From Actinomycetes bacterium (GTDB lineage: Bacteria; Actinomycetota; Acidimicrobiia; Acidimicrobiales; Microtrichaceae), in NCBI GenBank assembly GCA_023389745.1, contig JAEWED010000106.1:6125-70124 (forward strand): 64,000 bases of DNA. Reading direction: 5' to 3'. Made by a program: the position numbers and the translations under genes. The notes under the pieces are model-generated. The model searched no databases. It saw nothing but the letters and a program-made list of their open reading frames with translations, and was not told the origin of the DNA. This document shows positions 1-11,700 of this stretch, piece after piece; position 1 is the stretch's first letter; each line of letters opens with the position of its first letter.

Positions 1-3000
1 GACGTCGACGTGCCGATCGACCAGCGCCCCGTGCTCGAGCTGACCAAGACCGTCACGAGCGACGGGCCCTACGAGCTCGGCGACACCGTCACCTACTCCC
101 TCGTCGCCACCAACCGCGGCAACGTGACGCTCCACCACGTGGTCGTCGACGAGTCCGAGGGCGCGACGCTGGGTGACTGCACGCCGTCCCAGGCCGACGA
201 CACGAGCGTCAGCCTCGCACCGGGCGCGTCGATGACCTGCGCAGCGACCTACGAGGTCGCGCAGTCCGACGTCGACGCCGGCACGCACACCAACACCGCC
301 ACCGCCCGCTCGACCGAGACGCCGAAGGTCGGAGCGGACGCCACCGTGCCCGTCGAGCAGGACCCGGAGCTCTCGGTCACCAAGCGCGTGACCTCCGAGG
401 GCCCCTACGAGGTCGGCGACGACCTGACCTTCGAGATCGTCGCCCGTAACTCGGGCACCGTCACCCTGATCGGCGTGACCGTCACCGAGCTCACCGACGG
501 CGCCCAGCTGATCGCCTGCACGCCGACGACACCCGCCGAGCTCGCTCCGGGTGAGCGCGTCGTCTGCGATGCCGTGCACGAGCTGACACAGGCCGACCTC
601 GACACCGGTTCGTTCACCAACGTCGCACAGGGCGACAGCGACCAGACACCGCCGTCCACCGGCGACGACACCGTGCGACTCGACCAGCGTCCACGTCTGG
701 ATCTGACCAAGACGGTGACGAGCGACGGGCCCTACGAGCTCGGCGACACCGTCACCTTCGAGCTCGTCGCGACCAACGGTGGCAACGTCACGCTCGACGA
801 CGTGTCGATCACCGAGTCGAACGGCGCCGTGCTCGGCGACTGCGAGCCGACCGGCGACGCCGTCAGCCTGGCGCCCGGTGCGTCGCTGACCTGCGACGCG
901 AGCTACGTCGTCGAGCAGTCCGACGTCGACGCCGGCACCCACACCAACACCGCCACCGCGGACTCGCAGCAGACCGACCCGGTCGACGCCGAGGCCACGG
1001 TGACCGTGTACCGGAACCCGCAGCTCGACATCACCAAGACGGTCGTCGGTGACGGTCCGTTCGTGCGCGGCGACACGATCGAGTACTCGATCCTCGTCAC
1101 CAACGGCGGCAACACGACCCTGACCGACGTGGTCGTCACCGACGACGACGCCGACGGGTTCGACCCCGCCGCCTGCTCCCCCGCCGCACCGGTCGGGACG
1201 CTCGCCGTCGGCGACACCATCACCTGCACCGCACGTCACCTGGTCACCCAGTCCGACGTCAACCGAGGCACCTTCTCGAACACCGCGACCGCGGACTCCG
1301 AGCAGACCGACCGGGTCGAGAGCACCGTCGTGACGCCGTTCGGCCGCACTCCCCTGCTGGAGCTGGTCAAGACCGTCACCAACGACGGCCCCTACGAGCT
1401 CGGCGACACCGTCACGTACTCCCTCGTCGCCACCAACCGCGGCACCGTCACCCTCGACGACGTGCGCATCATCGAGTCCGAGGGTGCCGAGCTGGGCGAC
1501 TGCACCCCTGCCCCCGAACGCGAGGGAGAAGACGGCGGCGTGTCGCTCGACCCGGGCGAGGCGCTCACCTGCACCGCGACCCACGTCGTCACCCAACGCG
1601 ACGTGAACGCGGGAACGCACACGAACACCGCGAGCGCGGACTCCGAGCAGACCGACCCAGTCGAGGCCGAGGCCGACGTGACCGTGTACCGCAACCCGGT
1701 GCTCGAGCTCACCAAGACCGTCACCAGCTCCGGCCCGTACGACCGCGGCGACCTGGTCACCTACTCCCTCGTCGCCACCAACGGCGGCAACACCACGCTC
1801 ACCGACGTGTCGATCACCGAGTCGAACGGCGCGGACTTGGGCGACTGCGAGCCGACCGGCGACACCGCCACCCTGGAACCGGGTGACCAGCTGGTCTGCG
1901 AGGCCCGCTACGAGGTCACCCAGCGCGACGTCGACGCCGGCGCGCACACCAACACCGCGACGGCGGACTCGTTGCAGACCGACCCGGTCGACGCGGACGC
2001 CGAGGTGACCGTGTACCGGAACGCTGAGCTCGGCATCGAGAAGTCGGTGAAGGGCGACGGCCCGTTCGAGGTCGACGACACCGTCGAGTTCGAGATCGTC
2101 GTGACCAACCTCGGCAACACCACGCTCACCGACGTGACCGTCGCGGAGCTGACCGACGACGCCTCGCTCGGCGAGTGCGAACCGACGCTGCCTGCGACGC
2201 TGGCACCCGAGGCGACCATCACCTGCTCGGCGACCCACGTCGTCACCCAGGCCGACGTCGACGCCGGCTCGTACACGAACACCGCCGGGGCCGACAGCGA
2301 GCAGACCGAGCAGGTCACCGACGACGCCGAGGTCACCTTCGACCAGTCGCCCGAGCTGACGCTGGAGAAGACCGTCACCAGCGAGGGCCCGTACGCCCTC
2401 GGCGACACCGTCACCTACTCGCTCGTCGCCACCAACGACGGCAACGTGACCCTGAGCGGCGTGTCGATCACCGAGTCCGACGGCGCCGAGCTCGGCGAGT
2501 GCGACGCCGAGCTGCCCGCCACGCTGGCCCCCGGCGCGGCGCTCTCGTGCGAGGCCACCCACGTGGTGACCCAGGACGACGTCGACGCCGGCGAGCACGA
2601 GAACAGCGCGACGGCCGACTCGGAGCAGACCGAGCCGGTCGACGATTCGGCGACGGTCGAGATCGACGCCGAACGCGGCCTGGAGATCACCAAGACCGCG
2701 ACGTCCGAGGGCCCGTACGCACTCGGCGACCCGATCACCTTCCGGGTGGTCGCCACGAACTCGGGCACGACCACGCTCACCGGCGTGACCGTCGCCGAGG
2801 TCAACGACGACGCCGAGCTGACCGGTTGTGAGCCGACCGTGCCGACCCGCCTCGCACCCGGCGCCACGATCACCTGCACCGCGACGCACCTGGTCACCCA
2901 GGGCGACTTCGATGCGGGCAGCTACCGCAACGTCGCGGTCGTCGACTCCGAACAGACCGACCCGGTCACCGACGACGAGGTCGTGGACACCCCCGACCCC

Positions 3001-3573
3001 TCGGTCGACCTGGCGATCACCAAGCGCCAGCTCGGTGACCTGGTCACCGGCCGACGCGGCACCTACGAGCTCGTGGTGACCAACCACGGGCCGGCGACCG
3101 CCACCTCGATCGTGGTGACGGACTCGGTGCCGGTCGGGTTGCAGCTGGTCTCGGCCAGCGGCAAGGGCTGGGACTGCACGACGGCGGGCAACGACGTGCG
3201 GTGCACCGCGACGAGCTCGCTGCGAGCCGGTGAAGACCTGGCGCCGGTCGAGATCGTCGTCGACGTGGTCGCCTCGGGCAGCGAGACGGTGGTCAACACC
3301 GGCATCGTCGGCGGCGACCAGCCGGACCGGGACCCGTCGAACAACCAGAGCACGGTCACCTCGCCGATCAGCGAGGTCGGCGGCAACTCGGTCGACCCCG
3401 CGCCGGCACCGCCGAAGCCGGCGGACGACACCCAGGTCGGCGGCATCCAGAAGCTGATCGACCGACTGCCCTTCACCGGCGGCAGCCTGCTCTTCGGCGG
3501 CTTCGGCGCCGCACTCCTGGCGACCGGCATGGTGCTGTTCTTCGTGAGCCGTCGCCGCAGGGAAGAGGACTGA
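1..3573 (+). CDS. DUF11-repeat cell-surface protein with LPFTG sorting signal (5' end missing)
   Basis: The reading frame is open from base 1, so the N-terminus lies outside the window. The visible 1190 residues are ten consecutive DUF11-like beta-sandwich units of about 100-115 residues. Nine start with close variants of L-E-L-T-K-T-V-T-S-D-G-P-Y-E-L-G-D-T-V-T and carry a recurring Cys pair (G-D-C-x-P and L-x-C). The tenth (from about base 3000) is more divergent. The C-terminus has LPFTG (bases 3466-3480), a hydrophobic stretch and then S-R-R-R-R-E-E-D, the classical sortase sorting signal. So the protein is probably exported and covalently wall-anchored. Repeats are highly similar at DNA level (compare bases 61-90, 727-756, 1387-1416), which invites unequal recombination. 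The Cys pairs may form intradomain disulphides. Its partner or ligand is unknown; a structural or adhesin role is inference. Confidence 0.9.
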   Translation, partial: DVDVPIDQRPVLELTKTVTSDGPYELGDTVTYSLVATNRGNVTLHHVVVDESEGATLGDCTPSQADDTSVSLAPGASMTCAATYEVAQSDVDAGTHTNTATARSTETPKVGADATVPVEQDPELSVTKRVTSEGPYEVGDDLTFEIVARNSGTVTLIGVTVTELTDGAQLIACTPTTPAELAPGERVVCDAVHELTQADLDTGSFTNVAQGDSDQTPPSTGDDTVRLDQRPRLDLTKTVTSDGPYELGDTVTFELVATNGGNVTLDDVSITESNGAVLGDCEPTGDAVSLAPGASLTCDASYVVEQSDVDAGTHTNTATADSQQTDPVDAEATVTVYRNPQLDITKTVVGDGPFVRGDTIEYSILVTNGGNTTLTDVVVTDDDADGFDPAACSPAAPVGTLAVGDTITCTARHLVTQSDVNRGTFSNTATADSEQTDRVESTVVTPFGRTPLLELVKTVTNDGPYELGDTVTYSLVATNRGTVTLDDVRIIESEGAELGDCTPAPEREGEDGGVSLDPGEALTCTATHVVTQRDVNAGTHTNTASADSEQTDPVEAEADVTVYRNPVLELTKTVTSSGPYDRGDLVTYSLVATNGGNTTLTDVSITESNGADLGDCEPTGDTATLEPGDQLVCEARYEVTQRDVDAGAHTNTATADSLQTDPVDADAEVTVYRNAELGIEKSVKGDGPFEVDDTVEFEIVVTNLGNTTLTDVTVAELTDDASLGECEPTLPATLAPEATITCSATHVVTQADVDAGSYTNTAGADSEQTEQVTDDAEVTFDQSPELTLEKTVTSEGPYALGDTVTYSLVATNDGNVTLSGVSITESDGAELGECDAELPATLAPGAALSCEATHVVTQDDVDAGEHENSATADSEQTEPVDDSATVEIDAERGLEITKTATSEGPYALGDPITFRVVATNSGTTTLTGVTVAEVNDDAELTGCEPTVPTRLAPGATITCTATHLVTQGDFDAGSYRNVAVVDSEQTDPVTDDEVVDTPDPSVDLAITKRQLGDLVTGRRGTYELVVTNHGPATATSIVVTDSVPVGLQLVSASGKGWDCTTAGNDVRCTATSSLRAGEDLAPVEIVVDVVASGSETVVNTGIVGGDQPDRDPSNNQSTVTSPISEVGGNSVDPAPAPPKPADDTQVGGIQKLIDRLPFTGGSLLFGGFGAALLATGMVLFFVSRRRREED

Positions 3574-4081
3574 TCGACGGCGGCGGCTCTCCGCTCCCCT
3601 CGGGGGTCATGGAGCAGCCGCCCAGTTGGGGTGCACCGGCGATCGGGTTGCAGCAGCGTCACCACCAGTGGCGCCTGCACCCCGATCGCCGGCGGGGAAC
3701 TCGTCAGCCCGAGCGGGCCTTCCGCGGAAGCGTCGAGCGTCAGCGCGAGCCGATCCGTGGGGTGCTGCTGCCGCTGCCGCTGACACTTCCGCAGGAGTGC
3801 GAGCGTGTCGATTCCTCGGCACCTGGTCCGCTGGGGGGGTGTCCTGAAGCCGAGTTGCAACGAAACGCGGGTGGGTCGACCGCTCGTATTCGTTCCAAGT
3901 CGGCGCGGGAGTGCATCCGATACTTGCGCTCACCGGCGCTCGCGCTCCTGCGGGAGCGCCCCGCGGGCTGATTGTGTGAGCGTTGATCAGCTCGCCCCGA
4001 CCCCGAGCTCCGGGCCGGAACCTGAACCGGTCGTTGCCCGGCGTAGGGTGGTCGGGATCGTCCACTCGGGGAGGGGCGGGG
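3574..4081. other. Gene-free stretch between the DUF11 gene and a small membrane protein gene
   Basis: I see no convincing coding region here: open frames on both strands are arginine/proline-rich shadows of GC-rich DNA. The only structure I can point to is a GC-rich inverted repeat at 3942-3959 (GCGCTCC, TGCG loop, GGAGCGC), which could be a weak terminator hairpin for the upstream gene or simply GC noise. Confidence 0.4.
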
Positions 4082-4687
4082 ATGACCACGTTCAGCGTGC
4101 AGCCGACGACGTCGTCGCAGCGGGCGGCCACGCGTCCGCCGGCATGGCTGGAGCCGATGGCGTGGGCGTGGGGCGGTGCCGGGTTCGTCGTCGGTGCGAC
4201 GGTTCTGTGGTTCTGGCTGGTCAGCACACCCGGCACCCACGTGCTGCTGCTGGCGCCGTTCGTGGTGCTCTTCTTCGTCGCAGCGACGACCGTGCTCTGG
4301 ACGTCGGTCGCCTGGCTGTTCGCTCGGCGCTCCGATCCACCACGGCGGACACCGTGGCCCGCGGTGGTCGTGGCGGTGGTCCTGGCGCTCGCGGTGCTCG
4401 GCACGCGGGCCGACGTGAGCGTGCGCGCCAGGTTCGCCGCGAACCGCGACGAGCTGACCGCGCTCGCTACAGGCGCCCGACCGTCGTCCGAGGCGCACAC
4501 GGCACCAGGGTTCCTGCGCTACGGGCACCTCGACGTGGAGTCCGTTCCCGGCGGGTCGATGATCGTCACGGGCGGCCACCCCGCGGCCAACGGGTTCGTG
4601 TACCTGCCCGACCCTGCGGACGCAGAGCGATGGGACGGCGCCACGTCATTGCGCCCACTCGGCGGCAGCTGGTACCTCACCGTCTGA
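4082..4687 (+). CDS. Small membrane protein of unknown function
   Basis: A 201-residue protein starting at ATG 4082, which has a purine-rich GGGAGGGG-type ribosome site just upstream; longer in-frame starts lack this and would add an unlikely arginine/proline-rich leader. Three hydrophobic helices are visible at about residues 25-47, 54-80 and 92-110, followed by a soluble domain of about 90 residues that contains two PGG/TGG turns and ends in G-G-S-W-Y-L-T-V. I do not recognise a family. The soluble tail would lie on one face of the membrane after three crossings. It is on its own between convergent genes and shows no operon partner. Confidence 0.7.
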   Translation: MTTFSVQPTTSSQRAATRPPAWLEPMAWAWGGAGFVVGATVLWFWLVSTPGTHVLLLAPFVVLFFVAATTVLWTSVAWLFARRSDPPRRTPWPAVVVAVVLALAVLGTRADVSVRARFAANRDELTALATGARPSSEAHTAPGFLRYGHLDVESVPGGSMIVTGGHPAANGFVYLPDPADAERWDGATSLRPLGGSWYLTV

Positions 4688-4701
4688 TCAGCCCGGACGG
4701 A

Positions 4702-5150
4702 TCAGTCGGGCGCCTGCGGTGGCGAGCCCGTCGCCAGTCGGGTGGCCTGGGCCGCGAGCACCGAGTCCAGCGCGGGCCAGGCGGAGTCGTCCGCCGCCGC
4801 GGACCACGACAGCGCGAACAGAGTGGCGCCGACGGATGCCACGACGACCACGGCCCGGACCGGGCGACCGTCGAGCACGACATCGGACTCGGTCCCCCAA
4901 GTCCCGGTCGCTCCGGGCGGCGGGGCCGGCTCGAATCCTCTCGTGGCGAGCACCTCACCGAGCGCATCGCCCGTGCCCGCTCCGCCCACGGCGACTAAGA
5001 GTTCGAACCGGTCCGCCAGGTGCGGGCATCGATCTGTCGCCAGTCCGTGCCCGGCAAGTCGCTCGGGTCGATCAGGAGTGCCTGCACGGCACCCTTGCCG
5101 GGCTTGGGCCCGATCCTCGAGCGCACCCAACGCAGACGGCCGGTCACCAT
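4702..5150 (-). pseudogene. Probable frameshifted small gene of unknown function
   Basis: Two protein-like segments lie end to end in different frames. The first starts at ATG 5150 behind a GAGG ribosome site and reads M-V-T-G-R-L-R-W-V-R-S-R-I-G-P-K-P-G-K-G, later D-W-R-Q-I-D-A-R-T-W-R-T-G, then hits TAG at 4995 after 51 residues. In another frame, from about base 5005 down to 4702, runs a well-composed segment containing A-T-R-G-F-E-P, V-V-L-D-G-R-P-V-R-A-V-V-V-V-A-S and L-F-A-L-S-W-S-A-A-A-D. The simplest reading is one ancestral gene of about 145 residues broken by a frameshift near 4990-5010. Alternatives are a sequencing error or two tiny genes. No family is recognised. Confidence 0.4.
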
Positions 5151-5187
5151 GTCGCCCTCGCCCGTCGCTGGCAGCAGTTCACTGCGA

Positions 5188-5691
5188 TCAGCGCTCGAAG
5201 CCGACCTGCTGGCCGATCTGCTCGACCGACGAGCGGAACGCCTCCCAGGCGGCCGCAGCGGCCGAGGAGATCTCGTCCCCTGCGGCGTCGATCTTCTGGT
5301 CGAGCTCGTCGACACCGGAGCGGAGGTCGGTGAACGCCTGCTTGGTCTCGGGCGTGATCTTGTCCCCCTCGGCAGCGACGTCCTTGGCGACGTCATCGGC
5401 TTTGGCGCGAAGGTCCGAGAACTCGTCCGCGATCGCCGGGTCGACACCCGACAGGTCCGACGCCAGGTCCTGACCCGACTGCTTCAGTTCCGCCGTGGCG
5501 TCGTCGATCGCCTTCTTCGCGTCGTCGGTGGTCTGCTCGACCGCGCTCGACGCCGACTGCTTGGCGTCGTCCACCAGGGCGTCACGATCCTCGGAGCTGC
5601 AGGCCCCAGCGACGCCGAGCAGCACGACCGCTGCGCTGGCGGCGATCCGGCGTCCCGTGCGTGCAGTGCTCGACCGACTGCTGTTCGACAT
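5188..5691 (-). CDS. Small alanine/aspartate-rich lipoprotein with predicted coiled coil
   Basis: A 167-residue protein. A twin-basic start (T-G-R-R) is followed by a hydrophobic segment and a lipobox ending G-V-A-G-A-C at Cys31, so it should be exported and lipidated. The rest is a charged, heptad-like Ala/Asp/Lys helix-rich chain (A-K-Q-S-A-S-S-A-V-E-Q-T-T-D-D-A-K-K-A), typical of small helical periplasmic/surface lipoproteins that resemble apolipoprotein or YtxH-like sequences. ATG 5691 was chosen because it places the signal peptide directly at the N-terminus. It sits 35 bases downstream of the giant DUF11 gene on the same strand and might be cotranscribed with it. Function unknown. Confidence 0.75.
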   Translation of the reverse strand: MSNSSRSSTARTGRRIAASAAVVLLGVAGACSSEDRDALVDDAKQSASSAVEQTTDDAKKAIDDATAELKQSGQDLASDLSGVDPAIADEFSDLRAKADDVAKDVAAEGDKITPETKQAFTDLRSGVDELDQKIDAAGDEISSAAAAAWEAFRSSVEQIGQQVGFER

Positions 5692-5726
5692 GGTGGGTCC
5701 TCCCCGATCCGGCATCACGACCGACC

Positions 5727-8700
5727 CTACCGGCCGCTTCCGACGTGGCGACGACGGGTGAATCCGGTGAGCATGAACCCTCCGAAGAGCAGCGCACCCG
5801 CAGCGGCGAGCAGGCCGAGCACCGTCAGCCCGGTGAGCGCCAGACGGGCCGGCAACGGCTCGTCGTCGTCGACCTCGGCCGCCAGCGAGCCGACCACCGC
5901 ACCCGGTTCGGGCTCGACGATCGTGCTGGTCACCGACGCCTGGTTGTCGTGGGCGTTCAGCTCGGCGGTCTCGGTCGACGCGACCGCGACGTTCGTGACC
6001 TGCTCGCCGCCACCGTCGGCGACCTGGCCGGTGACCATGATCCGAGCGGTGGCTCCGGCGGGCAGCGGCGACGTTCGCCGGCAGGCCAGGTCGCCGCCCA
6101 GGTCGACGCAGGCGAAGCCGTCGCCGCTGGCGGTGACGTCGATCAATTGCTCGGGGATCTTCGTCGACACCACGGGGTCCTCGGCGGCCGACGGACCGGC
6201 GTTGCTCAGCTCGAGCGCCCACACCGCCGTCTCGCCCACGGTCAGCTCACCCTGCAGGCTGGCGGTCAGCTCCAGGTTCGACAGCGGCACGATCCGCACC
6301 GGGTCCTCGGCAGCGTCGTTCGAGCGGTCCGCATCGGCGAGCTCGGTCGACACGGTCACCGTGTTGGTCACGCCACCCTCGGCGGCGGGGTCGACGTCGA
6401 CGACCAGGGTGATCGACGGCATCGCCGCACCAGGGTCGACCGGGGTGTCGCTGACACAGGCGATGACCGTGCGTGCCTCGTCGGGTTCACACGTCCAGCC
6501 GTCGCCCGAGGCACCCATGAACACCAGTCCGTCGGGCAGCGAGTCGGTCACGGTCACACGACCCTCGTGGCGGTTCGGGCCGAGGTTGCGGACCACGACG
6601 TCGAAGTCGCCGGTCGCACCCACCGAGAAGTCGCCGTCGTGGGTCTTCTCGACGGCCAGGTCGACCAGGGGCACGACGTGCAGCTCGACGCTGGCGGTGT
6701 CGTTGCCCTCGGAGGGGTCGACCGTCGCGGCCGACACCTCGACGGTGTTGCGCAGCGCCTCGGCCGCCGTCTGCTGGAGCTCCCACGCAGCGCCGTCGAC
6801 CGCGACGGTCAGCGTCACGGTGGTGGACTCGTCGGGGCCGAGCGTCCGGGCGTACTCGCAGCGGACCGGACCATCACCCTGGGGCGCACGGCAGGTCCAG
6901 TCGTCGCCGTCGGCGGACACGAACGTGACGCCGTCGGGCAGCGTGTCGTCCACAGCGATCGGGGCGGCCGAGACGTTCGGACCGTCGTTGGTGACGGTCA
7001 CGTCGATCTCCCCGGTCCCACCGACCTGGAACGGCTCGTCGCCGACGCTCGTGGCGACCCGAAGGTCGGCGAGCGGGCGGATCGGCACGGAGTCGGTGCC
7101 GACGTGCTCGGCGAGGTCGGTCGCACCCTCGACCGAGGCACGCACCGCGACGCGGTTGGTGACGACGTCGGGATCGGACTGGGGCACCGGGGCCGCCTCG
7201 GGCAGCACGCGGACGTCGACCTGGATCGGCGCGAGGCGGTCGCCCGCGGCGAGCAGCGGCGCCTGCTCGTCGAGGCCGTCGCGACCGGCGACGCAGTGCA
7301 CGGTGCCGTTGGCACCGCGGCCGGCGCCCTCGCGCAGCTCGCAGTCCCAGCCGTCACCGGCGGCGTCGACGTGACCGAAGCCTGCGGGCAGGACCTGGTC
7401 GACGACGACCGGGCCGTACTCAGCCGACGGTCCGTCGTTGGCGACCGACAGGGTCAGCCGCTGGGTGCTGCCGACGGTCCAGGGGTCGGTGGCGGTGTCG
7501 TGGGCGACGTCGACGGTGAGCGACGCCGAGGGCACCACGGGGGTCTCGACGGCATCGGTGCGTTCGTCGGTGTCGGTCCCGCCGACGACCGCGACCCGGT
7601 TGTGCACCAGGTTCTCGGTGCCGGGTCGGGGGTCGGACACCGCGGCGGGGTCGACCCGGACGACGACGGTGATCAAGCCGAGCGAGCGCCCTACGGCGAT
7701 CTCGCCGTTCCACACGCATCGGAAACCGCCCCGCTCGCCGTCACCGAAGCCGGTGCCCGCCTCGGTCTCGCAGTCCCAGCCGGGCGCGTCGACCCGCACG
7801 AGCTGCAGGTGCTCGTCGATGCGGTCGGTGACCTCGACGGGACCCTGCTCGGCGGCCGTGCCGGGGTTCGAGACCGTGATGTAGTAGCGGGCGTCGTGCT
7901 GGCCGGCGGTGAAGACGGCGCCGCCGTCGTCCTTGGTGACCGCGAGTCGGGCACCCTCGACCGGGGCGTCGGCGTCGGTGCCGGAGTCGCCCTCGGCGGC
8001 GCGGTCGAGTGCGCCGACTCGGGGCGCTGGTGCGATCGAGCCCGCGGCGCGGGCTGCGGGATCGAAGGTGCTCACGAGGTCGATCGGGTCGTAGGTCGAT
8101 CCGGCGGGCGCGTCGGCGCCGTCGCGGGTGCACACCACGCGGCCGTTGTGGTCGGTCGGGGCGGTGCCCGAGAACGACGTGCTGCCCGTCGCCGCGGACG
8201 CCGGCACGGTGCTGGCGGCGCAGTCCCAACCGGTGCCGCTGACCGAGACCAGCCGCAGCCCGTCGGGCAGATCGTCGACGACCTGGATCGGACCGTCGGC
8301 GGGCGACGGTCCGGCGTTGGTGACCTCGAGGCGGTGGGCGACGACCGCGCCCGGCGCCAGCGGGGTCGCGAGGTCCGCCGTCGCGGTGACCAGCAGGTCC
8401 GAGACGCGGGTGACCGTCGTCTCGGCCACGGCGGCGTCGTTCGAGGCGTCGGGGTCGGGGGTCGCGGACGACACGGTCGCGTCGGCACGCACCGTGCCCT
8501 CGGCGGTGATCGCCGCAGTGGTCACGTCGACGCCGATGACCACGCGGGCCAGGCTGATCGACGCGGGCAGCGGGCCGTCGGCCTCGCAGCGCACGGTCGC
8601 GCCGCCGTCGGGCAGGCTGCAGCGCCAGCCGTCGCCGAGCGCCGAGGTCGCGGTGACCCCGGCGGGCAGTCGGGTCTCGGCGACGATCGGCCCGCTGGCC

Positions 8701-11700
8701 GCGTCGGCGCCGCGGTTGACGACGTCGAGGTGGTAGGTGCCCTCGGCGCCGACGACGAAGCCGCCGGAGTGGGACAACCGCACGGCCAGGTCTGCGGTCC
8801 GCAGGCGGGCCGCGGCATCGTCACGGTCACCCTCGAGCGGGGTGCTGCCGGCATCCGCACCGTCGACGGTCGCGGTGTTCGGGTGCAGCACGGGTTCGCC
8901 GTCGGCGTCGACCAGTCCCGGGGTGTCGGCGCTGGCGGGACCGGGGGTGGCGGTGAAGGTCAGCGTGACCGCGGATCGTGGGCCGAGGTCGCACAGGTCC
9001 TGCCACTCGATGCGCTGGGCGAGACCGCCCTCGACGGCGTCGGTGACGACCACGGGCGAGCTCTGCGCGGCGTCGGGCACGCAGCCGCTGCCGTCGGAAC
9101 CGAGGATGCCGACCGAGCCCTCGTCGAAGGTCCAGTTCACGGGCAGCGAGTCGGTGACGTCGATGCCGAAGGCGGTGCCGCGGCCGTCGTTGGTGACGAC
9201 GAGCTCCCAGCCGACGGGCGAGCCGAGGTCGGCGTCGGACACCTCGTCGCCCGACGCGGTCGCCTTGTCGATGCCGAGGCGGGCCAGGTGGGTCGTGACC
9301 GAGTGGCTCGCCGACTCCGAGTCGTAGCCGCGGGCGGCGCCGTCTCGGGAGCCGCCGGAGTCATCGGCGCCGCCGGGCACTGCGAAGTACTCGGTGATCG
9401 TCGCGTCGTTCTCGAGCGTGTCGCCATCCGCGAACGAGCCCGACGTCGCGGCATCGACCTGCTGGGCGTAGGTGATCGTGCAGGACTCCCCCGCTGCCAG
9501 ACCAGTCGCGCCGACCTCGGCCGACGTGTGCAGCGTCCAGGTCGCCCGCTGCTCACCGAGGGTGGGGGTGGCGGCGGCGTCGCAGGTGCCGCCGGCGTCG
9601 CTCGGCGCGCCGAGCCCGACGGGGTACTCGTCGGTGACGACGATGCCGTGGGCGGCACTGGTGCCGGTGTTGGTGACGGTGAGCGTGTAGCGCACGAGCT
9701 GGCCGGCCTCGACGGCGCCGTCGGCGTCGTCAGAGGTCTTCTCGATGCGCAGCTCGGGCTCGACGACGGTGACCTCGTCCGAGGCGGTGACGGTCATGTC
9801 GAACCCGGCGCTGTCGGCGACGGTGATGTCGTCGTCGCGTTCGCTGACGTTCCAGTTCAAGTCGACGTCGCCGAGCAGCACGTCGCCGGCGCGTGAGTCG
9901 GCGCCGTCGCGGGCGGTGACGCCGAGCTCGATGCGGCACTCGCCACCGACCGCGGACAGGTCGCCGAGGAACCAGCCGAAGCGGGCGCCGTCGGGGTCGA
10001 GCAGGTGCGGTGTGACGCCGTCGGTGACGCAGTGCCGGCCCAAGGGACCCTCGGCGCCACGCTGTCCGGTCAGCTCGACGCCGGGCGGCAGCACGTCGAC
10101 GACGGTGGCGTCGTGCAGGGTCAGACCGTCGGGCAGCACGACCGTGATCGAGCGATCGACGGTGCCGCCGGCGACGACGGTCGGGGACGCGGCGGTGCTG
10201 AGCAACGTCGGGCCCGCGATGCGGATCGTGTCGGTCGCGGTCGCCCGGTACGAGGTGCGGGCGTCGGGACCGTCGGTCGACGCCGCGGTGAGCGTCGTGG
10301 TGGTGGCGAGCGGGGTCGACGCAGCCATCGGCGCAGCGACGGTGGTGCGGTAGCCCAGCCGCGCCGGCTGGTCCGCGGTGATCACGAGACCGGACAGGTC
10401 CCACTCGATGCGGGTGGTGCCGTCCGCGCACGGTGGACTGGGCGGCGTCACGAGCACCAGGCCGGCGAGGTCGCCAGTGATCTCGATGTTGCCGAGGCCG
10501 TCGGGCACGCACTCCACGACCGTGGTCGAGGCGGCGGCCGGGCGACCCTCGGCGTTGGCGACGACGACCTCGTGGTCCACCACGCGACCGCCGACGAGCC
10601 TGTCGACGAGCGCGTCGCCGTCGGGGGTGTGCGCGCTCGTCACCGACAGATCCGGTTCGACGACGGTGATCGCGCTGGTCGCGGTGGTCGAGGCCCGGCC
10701 GTCGGCGCTGAGCTCGGCGTCCAGCTCGACGACGGCACCGTCGCTGTTGGTGTCGACATCGGTCAGGACGACGTCGAACGAGATCCGCACGGCGACCGGG
10801 TCGTCGCCGGTGTTGGTCCAGGACTTCCCGACGAGTCGCAGGCCGTCCGCGTCGCCGCGTTCGACCTCGAAGCCCGCCTCGGCCACGACGGAGTCGGGCA
10901 CGAGCACGAGACCGGCGGGCATCGCGGCTTCGACGGCCACGTCACGCACCGACGTACCGGCCGGCACGGTCAGGTCGTAGGCGACCGGCACCCGCTCGCC
11001 GATGGTGGCGGTGGCATCGACACCCGCGTCGACGGAGGGGCCCGCGACGGTCAGGGTCGCGGGCGGCAGCGACACCGTGGCGGTGTCGTCGACCGAGGTC
11101 CCGGCCTCGTGCAGCGACAGCCCCGAGGGCTCGCCGTAGGACTGGATACGTGCGCGGTTGGTGTACTCGGTGCCGGCAGCGGCATCGTCGGCGACGGTGA
11201 GCTCGTAGGTGATCGACGCGACGTACCCGGCGGGCACGCGGTCGATCACCGCGGTGAGGGTGTCGGTCGCGTCGTCGCACTCGGCGCGCAGGATCGCCGT
11301 GGGCGACGCGTCCGCGCCGGAGAGCACCTCGGCGCGAGGCGTCAGCGCGACTGCCGGCTCGGCGGTCATCGTGGCGCAGCCGAGTCCTTCGGGCAGCGTG
11401 TCGACGACCAGCACGTCGAGCGCGTCGTTCGGCTGACCGGCGGCGACACGGTTGATCCGCATGCCGGTCGAGAGCCGCTGACCGGTGCGGTCCTGCGAGG
11501 AGCGCACCTGCGAGGTGCGGTCCGGGGATGCGGTGCGGCGGGTCGAGCGTTCGGTCTCGCCGAAGAGCGTGAGACCGGCGGCGTCGTCGCGTGCCCCGCC
11601 CCGGGCGGCGTTCGGGGACTCCTCGGCCATGTCGGCGTCACGGAGTCGTGCCTGCTCCCCCACGGCGCCTGCTGCACGGAGCGGCGAGGCGACGTTCGCC

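Noticed and set aside
3607..4579. Open frames on the minus strand and in other frames around the small membrane protein
   Set aside because: Composition is Arg/Pro/Ser-dominated, with no signal, motif or ribosome site; they overlap the better supported gene at 4082.
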